Below, piece by piece: positions 31,895 to 38,356 of a DNA stretch of 38,356 bases. How positions within the stretch are numbered: position 1 is the first letter of the stretch; each line of letters starts with the position of its first letter. Below the pieces are notes generated by a model that was not told the origin of the DNA, did no database searches, and saw nothing but the letters and a program-made list of their open reading frames with translations. Source of the stretch: Nitrospirota bacterium (GTDB lineage Bacteria > Nitrospirota > Thermodesulfovibrionia > Thermodesulfovibrionales > UBA1546); assembly GCA_016208875.1 (NCBI GenBank), contig JACQXD010000061.1, positions 1 through 38,356 on the forward strand, given 5' to 3'. Made by a program: the position numbers and the translations under genes.

Positions 31895-33181
31895 TTATTC
31901 AAGAAGCGATGGTTTATCAACCTCCATATTTTCATCAAGGGCAATGGCTTTCTGTTTTCTTAAATCATCTATCTTCTTCAAAGGTCTATCGAGCATATTG
32001 CTCCTTGTTGTAACAAGGGAATCATACTCTTTTTTTGCATCGTCAATCCTTTTGCCCATTGTTTCAAATTTTTCTTTATATAAACCCCATTGTTTTGAGA
32101 ATTCCCCCAAGAGCTTGAGTATCTCTGATGCTGTCCTTTCAAGGTTGAAGTTTGCAACTGCCTGCCTTATAACAGCAAGCACCGCATAGAGCGTGAATGG
32201 TGAACATAGAATAACTTTTTGTTTCAGGGCCTCATCCATTATTGTGGGATCAGCCTCGTTTATAAAACTGTAAACCTGTTCATTCGGGATAAAGACAATA
32301 ACATAGTCAACCGTGTTGTCGGCTGTATCTATGTAAGAACGGTTTGTCACACCTTTAATCATTATCTTTGTATTTTTGAGCAATTCCTCTTTAAATCTTT
32401 TTTTGTCATGTTCTGTCTGTGCATCCAGGTAGTTCTGATAATTTTCGAGCGGGAACTTAACATCCATGTTTATCTTCAGGCTGTTAGGCAAGAAAAATGT
32501 GTAATCAGGCCTGCCTGATGAGCCTTCAAGCGTTTTTTGTTTTATGTAATTTATGCCTTCTACGAGTCCAACGAGTCTAAGGATGTCTTCTGCCATGCGT
32601 TCGCCCCATTCGCCTCTCTTTTTCGAACTTGCAAGGGCATGCTTCAGGTGTTCGGTTGTATCCTTTAGTTTTGATGTTATATCCGCATGATGTTCAACAA
32701 GCGTAGATATCTTAACGCTTCCCTTTTCAACATCTGCTAATTTCTGCTGCATCTCAGAGAGCGTTTTTGCTATAGTCTCAACGCTCTTATCGATAAGATC
32801 TTTTTTACCCTCAAGCTCTTTTTTCCCCTCGACGGTCTGTGATTTAAGTTTTTCTTCGGCGAGTTTTAGGAACTCGGCAGAGTTTTTGGAAAGGGCATCA
32901 AGAGAGATGGACCCCAATTTGTCTGTAATCCATGTCTCTATTGTTTGAAGGTTTTTTTCTGCCTCCTGGTATTTTGCATCCATCGAGGCCCGCGCCTGTT
33001 TCTCATTGGTAAGTTCGTCTCTGATTTTTGCAAGCTCGACGTCTTTCTCTGAAATCTGCTGTTTAAGCACATCATTCACAGCCTCAGAGCTTTTTGCCCT
33101 TGAAGATGCAATGAGCCAGGTAAGCCAGGCAACAATTCCTCCGATTACTACGCCTAAAATAATATATGCTACCATTCCCAT
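31895..33181 (-). CDS. rmuC: DNA recombination protein RmuC
   Basis: A 428-aa RmuC. One N-terminal membrane helix (VAYIILGVVIGGIVAWLTWL) is followed by a long coiled coil (residues 30-190). The conserved nuclease-like domain has SKKRGEWGERMAEDILRLVG, GRPDYTFFLPNSLKINMDVK, FPLENYQNYLDA and NTVDYVIVFIPNEQVYSFI. The Asp and Lys of the PD-(D/E)XK-like core (the Asp in PDYTFFLP, then MDVKFPL) are present. RmuC limits inversions at short inverted repeats in E. coli, notable in a repeat-rich genome. It lies 19 bases after the DUF4325-like gene. Confidence 0.92.
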   Translation of the reverse strand: MGMVAYIILGVVIGGIVAWLTWLIASSRAKSSEAVNDVLKQQISEKDVELAKIRDELTNEKQARASMDAKYQEAEKNLQTIETWITDKLGSISLDALSKNSAEFLKLAEEKLKSQTVEGKKELEGKKDLIDKSVETIAKTLSEMQQKLADVEKGSVKISTLVEHHADITSKLKDTTEHLKHALASSKKRGEWGERMAEDILRLVGLVEGINYIKQKTLEGSSGRPDYTFFLPNSLKINMDVKFPLENYQNYLDAQTEHDKKRFKEELLKNTKIMIKGVTNRSYIDTADNTVDYVIVFIPNEQVYSFINEADPTIMDEALKQKVILCSPFTLYAVLAVIRQAVANFNLERTASEILKLLGEFSKQWGLYKEKFETMGKRIDDAKKEYDSLVTTRSNMLDRPLKKIDDLRKQKAIALDENMEVDKPSLLE

Positions 33182-33199
33182 TGTAATCTCCTTATCCTC

Positions 33200-33760
33200 T
33201 TAAATCTTTTCATACACCCAAACCCTTCCACCATCTCTTACTTCATCCGTCCTTTTAACAAGGCGTTTCTTGTGAAGGTTCAACAGCCTTGTGCCGCTTG
33301 TATTGGCCGGAAGCTTTAATGTAGAGGAAAGGTCTCCTGCCGTAATCCTCCCTTTCTTAGCTATAAGATTTAGAGTCTCCTGCAGATAGTTATTAAGATT
33401 CCCGATGAGGATTTTCCTGTCATCTCTCATCTTTGCAGTGACAGCGAGGTCTTTCCTCTCAAGAGCGACCTCTATGTTTTCCTTCTGGTTTTCGTTAAGC
33501 CCAATAAGAATAATATATTTGTCTCCATATTCACTACCGATCAGACGGGAGATAAGCTTTGCAATGATCTCATCAGCACAGGAATAATCTATTACCCCTA
33601 TCTTTGAGAAATCGAGAGCAATGATTTCCCCATCCTTTTCCTTCGATAGGTCTCTCTCAATCCGCTCCCTTATCACCTGGCCGGATGGCCGGGTTACCAG
33701 ATCGGTAGAACCATTCTTCAGTTCCTCCTTAAGGAGATTATAAAGATTGTAAAGCGTCAT
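33200..33760 (-). CDS. STAS-like (DUF4325-type) / winged-helix protein
   Basis: A 186-aa protein with two parts. Residues 20-110 contain RPSGQVIRERIERDLSKEKD, then IALDFSKIGVIDYSCADEII, a STAS/DUF4325-type motif. The C-terminal 60 residues form a winged helix (NLIAKKGRITAGDLSSTLKL, then GTRLLNLHKKRLVKRTDEVR). STAS-like modules switch by binding partners or by phosphorylation, so a regulatory role is likely. It is co-transcribed with rmuC. Target genes are unknown. Confidence 0.7.
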   Translation of the reverse strand: MTLYNLYNLLKEELKNGSTDLVTRPSGQVIRERIERDLSKEKDGEIIALDFSKIGVIDYSCADEIIAKLISRLIGSEYGDKYIILIGLNENQKENIEVALERKDLAVTAKMRDDRKILIGNLNNYLQETLNLIAKKGRITAGDLSSTLKLPANTSGTRLLNLHKKRLVKRTDEVRDGGRVWVYEKI

Positions 33761-33807
33761 TTATTTTATGCTTCTTTTGACCTTTTCCGCCTTCCGCTCA
33801 ACAACAC

Positions 33808-33993
33808 TTACGAATAAATCAGATTCCATTCGTCTTCCATATCCTGATAAACCAGGCAGTAAGTCATCTGCTTGCATTCGGGGCAGAAGCCATTGCAGAT
33901 GATTTCAATGTAGTTAACATTGCTTGTAGCAAACTGTTTCTGTCGGTTGAAGCATTGCTTCTGAGTATCAGCCTTATCTTTAAAATAGGACAT
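33808..33993 (-). CDS. Small Cys-containing protein
   Basis: The 61-aa product has a basic N-terminus and a Cys cluster (ICNGFCPECKQMTYC), probably a zinc site. A GGGAGG ribosome-binding site lies 6 bases before the ATG. TTGACA (34052-34057) and TTCAAT (34029-34034) with a 17-base gap form its promoter, overlapped by a perfect palindrome. A dedicated regulated promoter suggests a stress- or signal-responsive role. No family recognised. Confidence 0.6.
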   Translation of the reverse strand: MSYFKDKADTQKQCFNRQKQFATSNVNYIEIICNGFCPECKQMTYCLVYQDMEDEWNLIYS

Positions 33994-34015
33994 AAAAAAC
34001 CTCCCTCATCAAATC

Positions 34016-34034
34016 TTCAATTGATTCAATTGAA
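34016..34034 (-). promoter_or_regulatory. Palindromic operator over the -10 of the 61-aa gene
   Basis: TTCAATTG-N3-CAATTGAA is a perfect inverted repeat of 8 bases per arm. It covers the TTCAAT -10 hexamer, whose TTGACA -35 lies 17 bases upstream. A dimeric repressor binding here would block the promoter. The cognate regulator is unknown. Confidence 0.6.
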
Positions 34035-34148
34035 GCATAAATTAAGAGTTTTGTCAAGTGCCCAAATAGAAATTCCCAAAATAAAAGGACGGACAGAACG
34101 ATATTTTTTATTCATGATTTGATATATAATATCACGAAGAACTTTGAA

Positions 34149-34225
34149 GCCCCCTTAGCTCAGTCGGATAGAGCACAGGTTTCCTAAACCTGGTGCCGCA
34201 GGTTCGATTCCTGCAGGGGGCACCA
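34149..34225 (+). tRNA. tRNA-Arg(CCT)
   Basis: Acceptor GCCCCCT/AGGGGGC, discriminator A and an encoded CCA. The anticodon loop TTCCTAA (CCT) is closed by the stem CAGGT/ACCTG, and the T-arm reads GGTTCGATTCC. A TATAAT at 34125-34130 is a likely promoter element. Confidence 0.95.
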
Positions 34226-34282
34226 TACTTTTCTCTGAAATATCGAGAAGTTATCTTAAGCAGTCATAAAAAGTAAACTTTA

Positions 34283-35500
34283 ATGATCGTCGGAGGCGGG
34301 CCTGCACCGGGCATCAACGGTGTTATAAGTGCAGCCACGATCGAGGCCGTAAAGAGAGGCAAAAAGGTAATCGGTATAGTCGGTGGGTTCAAGAGTCTCT
34401 TTTCAGGGGACAGGAAAAAGATAATCGAGCTTGCGATAGACGATGTCAGCAAGATACATATCACCGGCGGTTCGATCCTGAGAACCTCAAGGGATTTTCC
34501 CTCAAAGGTTAAGGAAGGCTTTAAAACCCTGATGTCTACGCTTAAATCCGTAAATGTCAGATACCTGATCACTATAGGCGGAGAAGGAACACTTTACATG
34601 GCAAGGTGGATAGAAAAAGAGTCAAAGGGCGGCATATCTGTCGTGCATGTCCCGAAGACTATAGACAATGACCTTTTGCTCCCAGCAGGTATGCCGACAT
34701 TCGGCTACGAGACAGCAAGGCACTGGGGTGTCGAGCTTGTCGAGAATATTATGGAGGACGCAAGGACAACGGGCAGATGGTATTTTGTAACAACGATGGG
34801 TAGATATACGGGCCATCTTGCCCTCGGGATAGGAAAGGCGGCAGGTGCAACGATAACCCTTATCCCGGAAGAGTTCAGGGAAGAGAAAGTTTCTGCAAAG
34901 AAAGTCTCCGACATACTTGAAGGCTCTATCATAAAAAGACTTTCGACAGGCAAGGATTATGGAGTCGCCGTTCTTGCAGAGGGGATTGCAAATAAGTTCG
35001 ACAAAAAAGAACTGATCCGGTATGAAGTCATAGAAAAGGATGAGACAGGAAGGGTAAGACTTTCCGATATCCAGCTTGGAAGGGTTATGAAAACGATTGC
35101 GAATAGAAATCTCGAAAGCCGTGGGATAAAGGTAACGATTGTTGATAAGAATATAGGATACGAACTTAGGGCTGCAAACCCGATACCATTTGATGCTGAA
35201 TATACCCGGAATCTCGGATATGGTGCTGTGAGATTCCTTCTAATGGGAGGTACGGGCGCTATGATTGTTTTCTACGAAGGAAAGTTGAAATCCGTACCCT
35301 TTGTAGAGATGTTCGAGCCTGATTCGGATAAGACAAAGATAAGATATGTTGATACGTCATCGGAGGCATATCTTGTCGGAAGGGAATATATGATCAGGCT
35401 GGAGAAAAATGATTTTAAACCCGAAAATATAAAAAGATTAGCCGTTACTGCATCCATGAAAGTGGAAGAGTTTAAAAAGAGATTTTCATATCTTGTGTAA
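34283..35500 (+). CDS. pfkA: 6-phosphofructokinase, PPi/ATP-type (unusual phosphoryl-donor motif)
   Basis: A 405-aa PFK family member. It has GGGPAPGINGVISAA at the start, ITIGGEGTLYMARW, HVPKTIDNDLLLPAGMPTFG (TIDND holds the catalytic Asp), then TTMGRYTGHLALGIGKAAGA and IPEEF. PPi enzymes typically have GGDD with PKTIDND, ATP enzymes GGDG with PGTIDND. Here the donor loop is GGEG while the Lys of PKTIDND is present, a mixed signature, and the Asp of GGD is Glu. Donor specificity cannot be told from sequence. In-frame TAA upstream fixes the ATG start, which leaves a shorter N-terminus than usual. Confidence 0.88.
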   Translation: MIVGGGPAPGINGVISAATIEAVKRGKKVIGIVGGFKSLFSGDRKKIIELAIDDVSKIHITGGSILRTSRDFPSKVKEGFKTLMSTLKSVNVRYLITIGGEGTLYMARWIEKESKGGISVVHVPKTIDNDLLLPAGMPTFGYETARHWGVELVENIMEDARTTGRWYFVTTMGRYTGHLALGIGKAAGATITLIPEEFREEKVSAKKVSDILEGSIIKRLSTGKDYGVAVLAEGIANKFDKKELIRYEVIEKDETGRVRLSDIQLGRVMKTIANRNLESRGIKVTIVDKNIGYELRAANPIPFDAEYTRNLGYGAVRFLLMGGTGAMIVFYEGKLKSVPFVEMFEPDSDKTKIRYVDTSSEAYLVGREYMIRLEKNDFKPENIKRLAVTASMKVEEFKKRFSYLV

Positions 35501-35524
35501 GATTTTAAATCGGGATTTGGATAG

Positions 35525-36442
35525 AGACACTTTTGGGGACGCATTTTTCTGATAACCTGGAATGCTAATCAAGAACCCGTAGATGGATATAAGGTTTATT
35601 GGGGAACAGAATCAGGGAATTATACAAATTCAATAGATGTCGGAGATGTGAATAGCTATACGATTACAGGGCTTACGAATGGAACGACTTATTATGTTTC
35701 AGTTACGGCATATGCAGATATCAAAAGAACTCTTTATTATCATACCGATCATCTTGGAACGCCGGTGATGATGACGGATGGTAGTGGAACTATAGTATGG
35801 GAAAGTGAACTACAACCTTTTGGAGAGAGGTATTCGGTCAAAGGGAATATAACGAATAATTTAGGATTCACTGGTCAGTTCTATGATACGGAAACGGGAA
35901 CTAATTATAATTATTTTAGAGACTACAACCCTATTACTGGACGATATATTGAGCGTGATCCTATTGGATCTGCTGGTGGAATAAATTCATATATTTATGC
36001 AAATAATCCAGTAAACTGGATTGATCGTTGGGGGTTATATGAGTGCACCTACGATATAAGCAGCCACGATATGACATGTACTCCAAATAATTCAGGAAAC
36101 TTGACATTTAATAGTAGCAGTTTTGTTTCTGGAAATAATTTAAGTTCTCTCTGTTGTGATTGCCAAGATAATCCCGATAGGGATTATGTCCCTAACCATG
36201 GCCCAATTCCGGATGGAGATTATACTATTGAGGCACAAAAGACCAATTCAAGTCGAAGAAATTTAACACCTGATCCGAGTAATAATATGCATGGGCGTAG
36301 TGGCTTTCAAATTCATGGTTGTAGCAATAGAGATACTTGTTCAAATGGTTGTATTGGTGCAACCACAAATGCGACAAGGGATGAACTCAATCGGCTATTG
36401 TCTCTTGAAGAAGGTAATAATACACTGCATGTTCAACCATAA
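35525..36442 (+). CDS. Orphan Rhs C-terminal module with Tlde1-like (L,D-transpeptidase fold) toxin
   Basis: The frame is open from a stop at 35522. It has half an Fn3 domain (DGYKVYWGTESGNY ... TNGTTYYVSVTAYAD), then the Rhs end (HLGTPVMMTDGSGTIVWES, PFGERYS, GQFYDTETGTNYNY, GRYIERDPIG, YANNPVNWIDRWGL). There is no good start codon before GTG at 35648, so it is 5'-truncated. The toxin part shows GPIPDGDYTIEAQ and MHGRSGFQIHGCSN, then TCSNGCIGATT. The IHG...SxGC(I) pattern with catalytic His and Cys is that of Tlde1/DUF2778 peptidoglycan-targeting effectors. It lies just downstream of the PFK gene on the same strand. Confidence 0.8.
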   Translation, partial: RHFWGRIFLITWNANQEPVDGYKVYWGTESGNYTNSIDVGDVNSYTITGLTNGTTYYVSVTAYADIKRTLYYHTDHLGTPVMMTDGSGTIVWESELQPFGERYSVKGNITNNLGFTGQFYDTETGTNYNYFRDYNPITGRYIERDPIGSAGGINSYIYANNPVNWIDRWGLYECTYDISSHDMTCTPNNSGNLTFNSSSFVSGNNLSSLCCDCQDNPDRDYVPNHGPIPDGDYTIEAQKTNSSRRNLTPDPSNNMHGRSGFQIHGCSNRDTCSNGCIGATTNATRDELNRLLSLEEGNNTLHVQP

Positions 36443-36472
36443 TAGCAAAGACAAAATTATTTTGTGAAGAAT

Positions 36473-37033
36473 ATGAAACCTATTCGCCATATTTTGTTTG
36501 TAATTTTTTTTGGATATTTATTATTTTCTGCTGATGTTTTGCTTGCAAATAAAAATGAGACTATCAGCTATTATAAAAATCCTAAATCAATAATGAACAA
36601 GATTTCTAACCGGGGATCGCATGCCATTGTTTCTGAACTATACTCTTGCCATGAGGCTTGGGATTTTGTTTTACAAAAAATTGCGACGGCTACAAAATCT
36701 TGGCTAAAAGTGGCTGTTGCACTTCATTCCGGTGCAGACGCGGGGACAAGTGAGATGTTAGCTTTATCGGTTGGGGAGGCACTTGAGAACTCACCAGAGG
36801 ATGTTTTTAGAATTGTTTTGAAAGAGTTTCAATTAGAATCAATTTGTGGCGGACCAGATATCGATGATGTCCGCTATAATAATTATGAACTTGCAATGAA
36901 GGCAATCAAACGAAGACAAGACCGCATTTCAACTCTTTCTAACCCTAAACTTAAAAATGTTGGTAAGAAATGTACGCAACTTTTAGAAAAATCAAAAGAT
37001 GGAATTGCGAGATTTTATGGAATTGGAGAGTAG
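36473..37033 (+). CDS. Exported protein, putative immunity for the Tlde1-like toxin
   Basis: I start at the ATG at 36473 (MKPIRHILFVIFFGYLLFSA), a clear signal peptide; a GTG at 36464 is possible. The mature 160 residues are helical (SHAIVSELYSCHEAWDFVLQ; AIKRRQDRISTLSNPKLKN) with three Cys that could pair in the periplasm. The gene follows the toxin by about 30 bases, and an R repeat follows it. Tlde1 works in the periplasm, so an exported immunity protein is expected. No family recognised; the role is from position. Confidence 0.6.
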   Translation: MKPIRHILFVIFFGYLLFSADVLLANKNETISYYKNPKSIMNKISNRGSHAIVSELYSCHEAWDFVLQKIATATKSWLKVAVALHSGADAGTSEMLALSVGEALENSPEDVFRIVLKEFQLESICGGPDIDDVRYNNYELAMKAIKRRQDRISTLSNPKLKNVGKKCTQLLEKSKDGIARFYGIGE

Positions 37034-37047
37034 ATGAACGAAATAGT

Positions 37048-37148
37048 AAAAATAGGGACATCGACCATTAAAAAATAAATAGATGATGGGCAATAGAGAC
37101 ATAAGACAATTACAGAAAATCTTAGAGATGAGAAGGCTTGTTACCTAT
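37048..37148 (+). repeat. R repeat, copy 4 (upstream of nuoE)
   Basis: It begins shortly after the stop of the exported immunity candidate (AATAGGGACATCGACCATTA), then encodes MMGNRDIRQLQKILEMRRLV and TYKREE before diverging. It is the opposite orientation to copies 1-3 at 17-20 kb. Copy 2 is the closest in sequence. Confidence 0.7.
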
Positions 37149-37219
37149 AAAAGAGAAGAAGGTGACGGTTCTATTAAATGAGAAAAATAATAACGAAACA
37201 AATAAAAAAGAGTTTAAAG

Positions 37220-37225
37220 TATAAT
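37220..37225 (+). promoter_or_regulatory. -10 box of nuoE
   Basis: A TATAAT ends 7 bases before the nuoE ATG without an intervening ribosome-binding site. A leaderless message is predicted. No clear -35 is visible. Confidence 0.5.
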
Positions 37226-37232
37226 ATAGCCC

Positions 37233-37697
37233 ATGTTTAGCGAAGCAGCGATAAAAGAAATCGAAGATGTAAGGGCTAAATACCCCACTGCAAGGGCTGC
37301 ACTTTTGCCTGCTTTTCATATTGCTCAGAGAGAATTCGGCTATTTAAGCACCGATGCATACGAAGCAGTCTCGGATGTGCTCATTATTCCCAATGCGATT
37401 GCCAGAGGTGTCGGGAGATTCTATGCAATGTATAAACATAAGCCCGCGGGTAGGAATATCGTCCAACTATGCACAAATGTCTCATGTATGATACTCGGGG
37501 CAGAGAGGCTCGTTGATTTTCTTAAGAATAAGTACGGACTCGAGCCGGCCGGAACAACTGCCGATGGAAGATTTTCGCTTGCGATTATGGAATGTATTGG
37601 AGCATGCGGGACCGCACCTGCAATGCTCGTGAATGATGACTTTTATGAAAATCTGACAGAGAAATATATAGAGGAGATTTTAGAAGGATACAAATAA
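37233..37697 (+). CDS. nuoE: NADH-quinone oxidoreductase subunit E (2Fe-2S thioredoxin-like)
   Basis: The 154-aa protein has the NuoE layout: an N-terminal helical domain (YPTARAALLPAFHIAQREFG) and a thioredoxin-like domain. The 2Fe-2S ligands are LCTNVSCMILGA and MECIGACGTAPAM (C-x4-C ... C-x3-C). In complex I or related hydrogenases it forms the electron-input module together with NuoF. Here it is followed by a coiled-coil gene and nuoF. NuoD is absent upstream; an R repeat and an Rhs module sit there instead. Confidence 0.92.
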   Translation: MFSEAAIKEIEDVRAKYPTARAALLPAFHIAQREFGYLSTDAYEAVSDVLIIPNAIARGVGRFYAMYKHKPAGRNIVQLCTNVSCMILGAERLVDFLKNKYGLEPAGTTADGRFSLAIMECIGACGTAPAMLVNDDFYENLTEKYIEEILEGYK

Positions 37698-37990
37698 TGG
37701 ATAAAGAGTTAAGAGAATATTTAGAAGGATTTAAAGAAGAGTTAAAGAGGTATATTACAGACTCTTTTAATGCTAAAGCAGAAGAACTAAGTCGCCAGGT
37801 AGGAATTATTTCGGAGGAGTTCCAGAGGAGGATTGATCTTGTCGTGGAAGGTCATGAGGTGCTGGACAGGAAGATCGATGAACTTAAGGAAGAGATGACA
37901 TTTGAACTTAAAGAGATAAAATCTCTGACAAAGACATTATTTAAAGATCTGGATCATCGTGTGAAGGTACTTGAGAGAATAAAGCATTAG
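37697..37990 (+). CDS. 97-aa coiled-coil protein inserted between nuoE and nuoF
   Basis: The protein is almost entirely charged coiled coil (EYLEGFKEELKRYITDS; GHEVLDRKIDELKEEMTFEL) with no membrane part or Cys. The ATG overlaps the nuoE stop by one base (TAATG), so it is translationally coupled. Similar small coiled-coil genes are scattered in anaerobe genomes and often occur near mobile repeats. No known complex I role. It is more likely an insertion that uses the nuo message. Confidence 0.6.
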   Translation: MDKELREYLEGFKEELKRYITDSFNAKAEELSRQVGIISEEFQRRIDLVVEGHEVLDRKIDELKEEMTFELKEIKSLTKTLFKDLDHRVKVLERIKH

Positions 37991-38003
37991 TTACTATATG
38001 GAT

Positions 38004-38140
38004 ATAGATACAGGACATAACATTTTCGCTCATTCTCGGTCGCTAAAGCGCCCTCCGAGGGCTTTTGCCTCTTTATTTTTGAATAAACTTTATGGACTAT
38101 CGGCAAAAGAATCCGCTCAAATGCCATGTCCTGTATCTAT
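38004..38140. repeat. 137-bp inverted-repeat element between coiled-coil gene and nuoF
   Basis: Perfect 15-bp inverted ends (ATAGATACAGGACAT and its complement at 38126-38140) enclose a core with a CCCTCCGAGGG hairpin and a second pair CTTTTGCC/GGCAAAAG. There is no coding capacity. It looks like a MITE or REP-like element, or a hairpin that could act as an attenuator before nuoF. Confidence 0.65.
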
Positions 38141-38161
38141 GATTAGGGGCATATTAGGATA

Positions 38162-38356
38162 ATGGAAAAAATTCTTTTAAAAAACATAGAGAATCCGAAT
38201 TCGGCCGACATAAACGAATATAAGAAGGCCGGGGGATACGGTGTACTTCCAAAGGCCATTGGACTCCAGCCAAAGGCGATAATAGACGGGTTTAAGAAAT
38301 CGGGTTTGAGTGGACGCGGAGGTGCAGTCTGTCCGTTTGCAATGAAATGGTCTTTT
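38162..38356 (+). CDS. nuoF: NADH-quinone oxidoreductase subunit F, partial, with altered FMN/NADH loop
   Basis: The first 65 codons are present; the rest lies beyond the window. The start resembles NuoF (INEYKKAGGYGVLPKAIG ... GFKKSGLSGRGGA). The FMN/NADH-binding loop is normally GRGGAGFPTGLKW; here it reads GRGGAVCPFAMKW, replacing the Gly-Phe-Pro-Thr-Gly part. That may change the electron donor, as in complexes that use ferredoxin or another partner. NuoE is 464 bases upstream, separated by the coiled-coil gene and the inverted-repeat element. Confidence 0.8.
   Translation, partial: MEKILLKNIENPNSADINEYKKAGGYGVLPKAIGLQPKAIIDGFKKSGLSGRGGAVCPFAMKWSF

Overview
The window looks like a chromosomal segment of an anaerobic bacterium, most likely Nitrospirota or a related Desulfobacterota-like lineage. 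The evidence is a selC tRNA-Sec gene, an Isc/Tus/Rrf2 sulfur cluster, PPi-type motifs in a phosphofructokinase, complex I genes split into pieces, a DUF2155 lipoprotein, and short dispersed repeats scattered even inside genes. The phylum is an inference. At several genes a -10 hexamer ends only 5-8 bases before the start codon, which suggests frequent leaderless transcription.

1-7361: an integrated element resembling a filamentous phage (inovirus). From right to left on the minus strand it carries an HUH replication initiator, a small gene, an OB-fold-like putative ssDNA-binding protein, a signal-peptide coat-like protein, and a run of tiny single-membrane-segment proteins with overlapping ends. 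It ends in a large secreted Fn3/beta-propeller protein that runs off the left edge and could be the adsorption protein. To the right are small membrane genes, a UGA-interrupted coiled-coil gene, a higBA toxin-antitoxin pair with a palindromic operator, and a tyrosine recombinase facing the 3' end of tRNA-Arg(ACG), the probable attachment site.

7368-17176: housekeeping region. It holds a DUF2155 lipoprotein, tRNA-Ser(GCT), a pseudopilin, then an Rrf2-tusA-iscS-iscU operon behind a near-consensus IscR type-1 operator. The IscS-like protein has lost its PLP lysine and other cofactor residues. Then come a membrane TPR protein interrupted by in-frame repeats, a UMF1-type transporter, a half-ferritin, selC and nuoN.

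17200-24440: an accessory island. Two 5'-truncated Rhs C-terminal toxin modules (phospholipase A2-like; HExxH protease-like) are each followed by a putative immunity gene and then by a roughly 150-bp repeat (R) that encodes a conserved short peptide. Next come a caspase-like lipoprotein (split by a frameshift in an A7 run), a DUF4384 protein and a Gly-rich membrane protein, with two copies of a MITE-like repeat between them.

24590-34000: panC and a small gene on the plus strand. A long minus-strand series follows: a 61-aa Cys protein, a DUF4325-like/winged-helix protein, RmuC, a DUF4062 protein, a 557-aa helical protein, an SNF2/RapA-like helicase, a coiled-coil zinc-ribbon protein and a 92-aa protein. 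The last five may be a defence or nucleic-acid module.

34149-38356: tRNA-Arg(CCT), phosphofructokinase, a third orphan Rhs module (Tlde1/L,D-transpeptidase-like toxin plus exported immunity candidate) again ending in an R repeat, then nuoE, a coiled-coil gene, a 137-bp inverted-repeat element and the start of an atypical nuoF. The R repeats lie directly upstream of both nuoN and nuoE in opposite orientation, so recombination between them may have rearranged the complex I genes.
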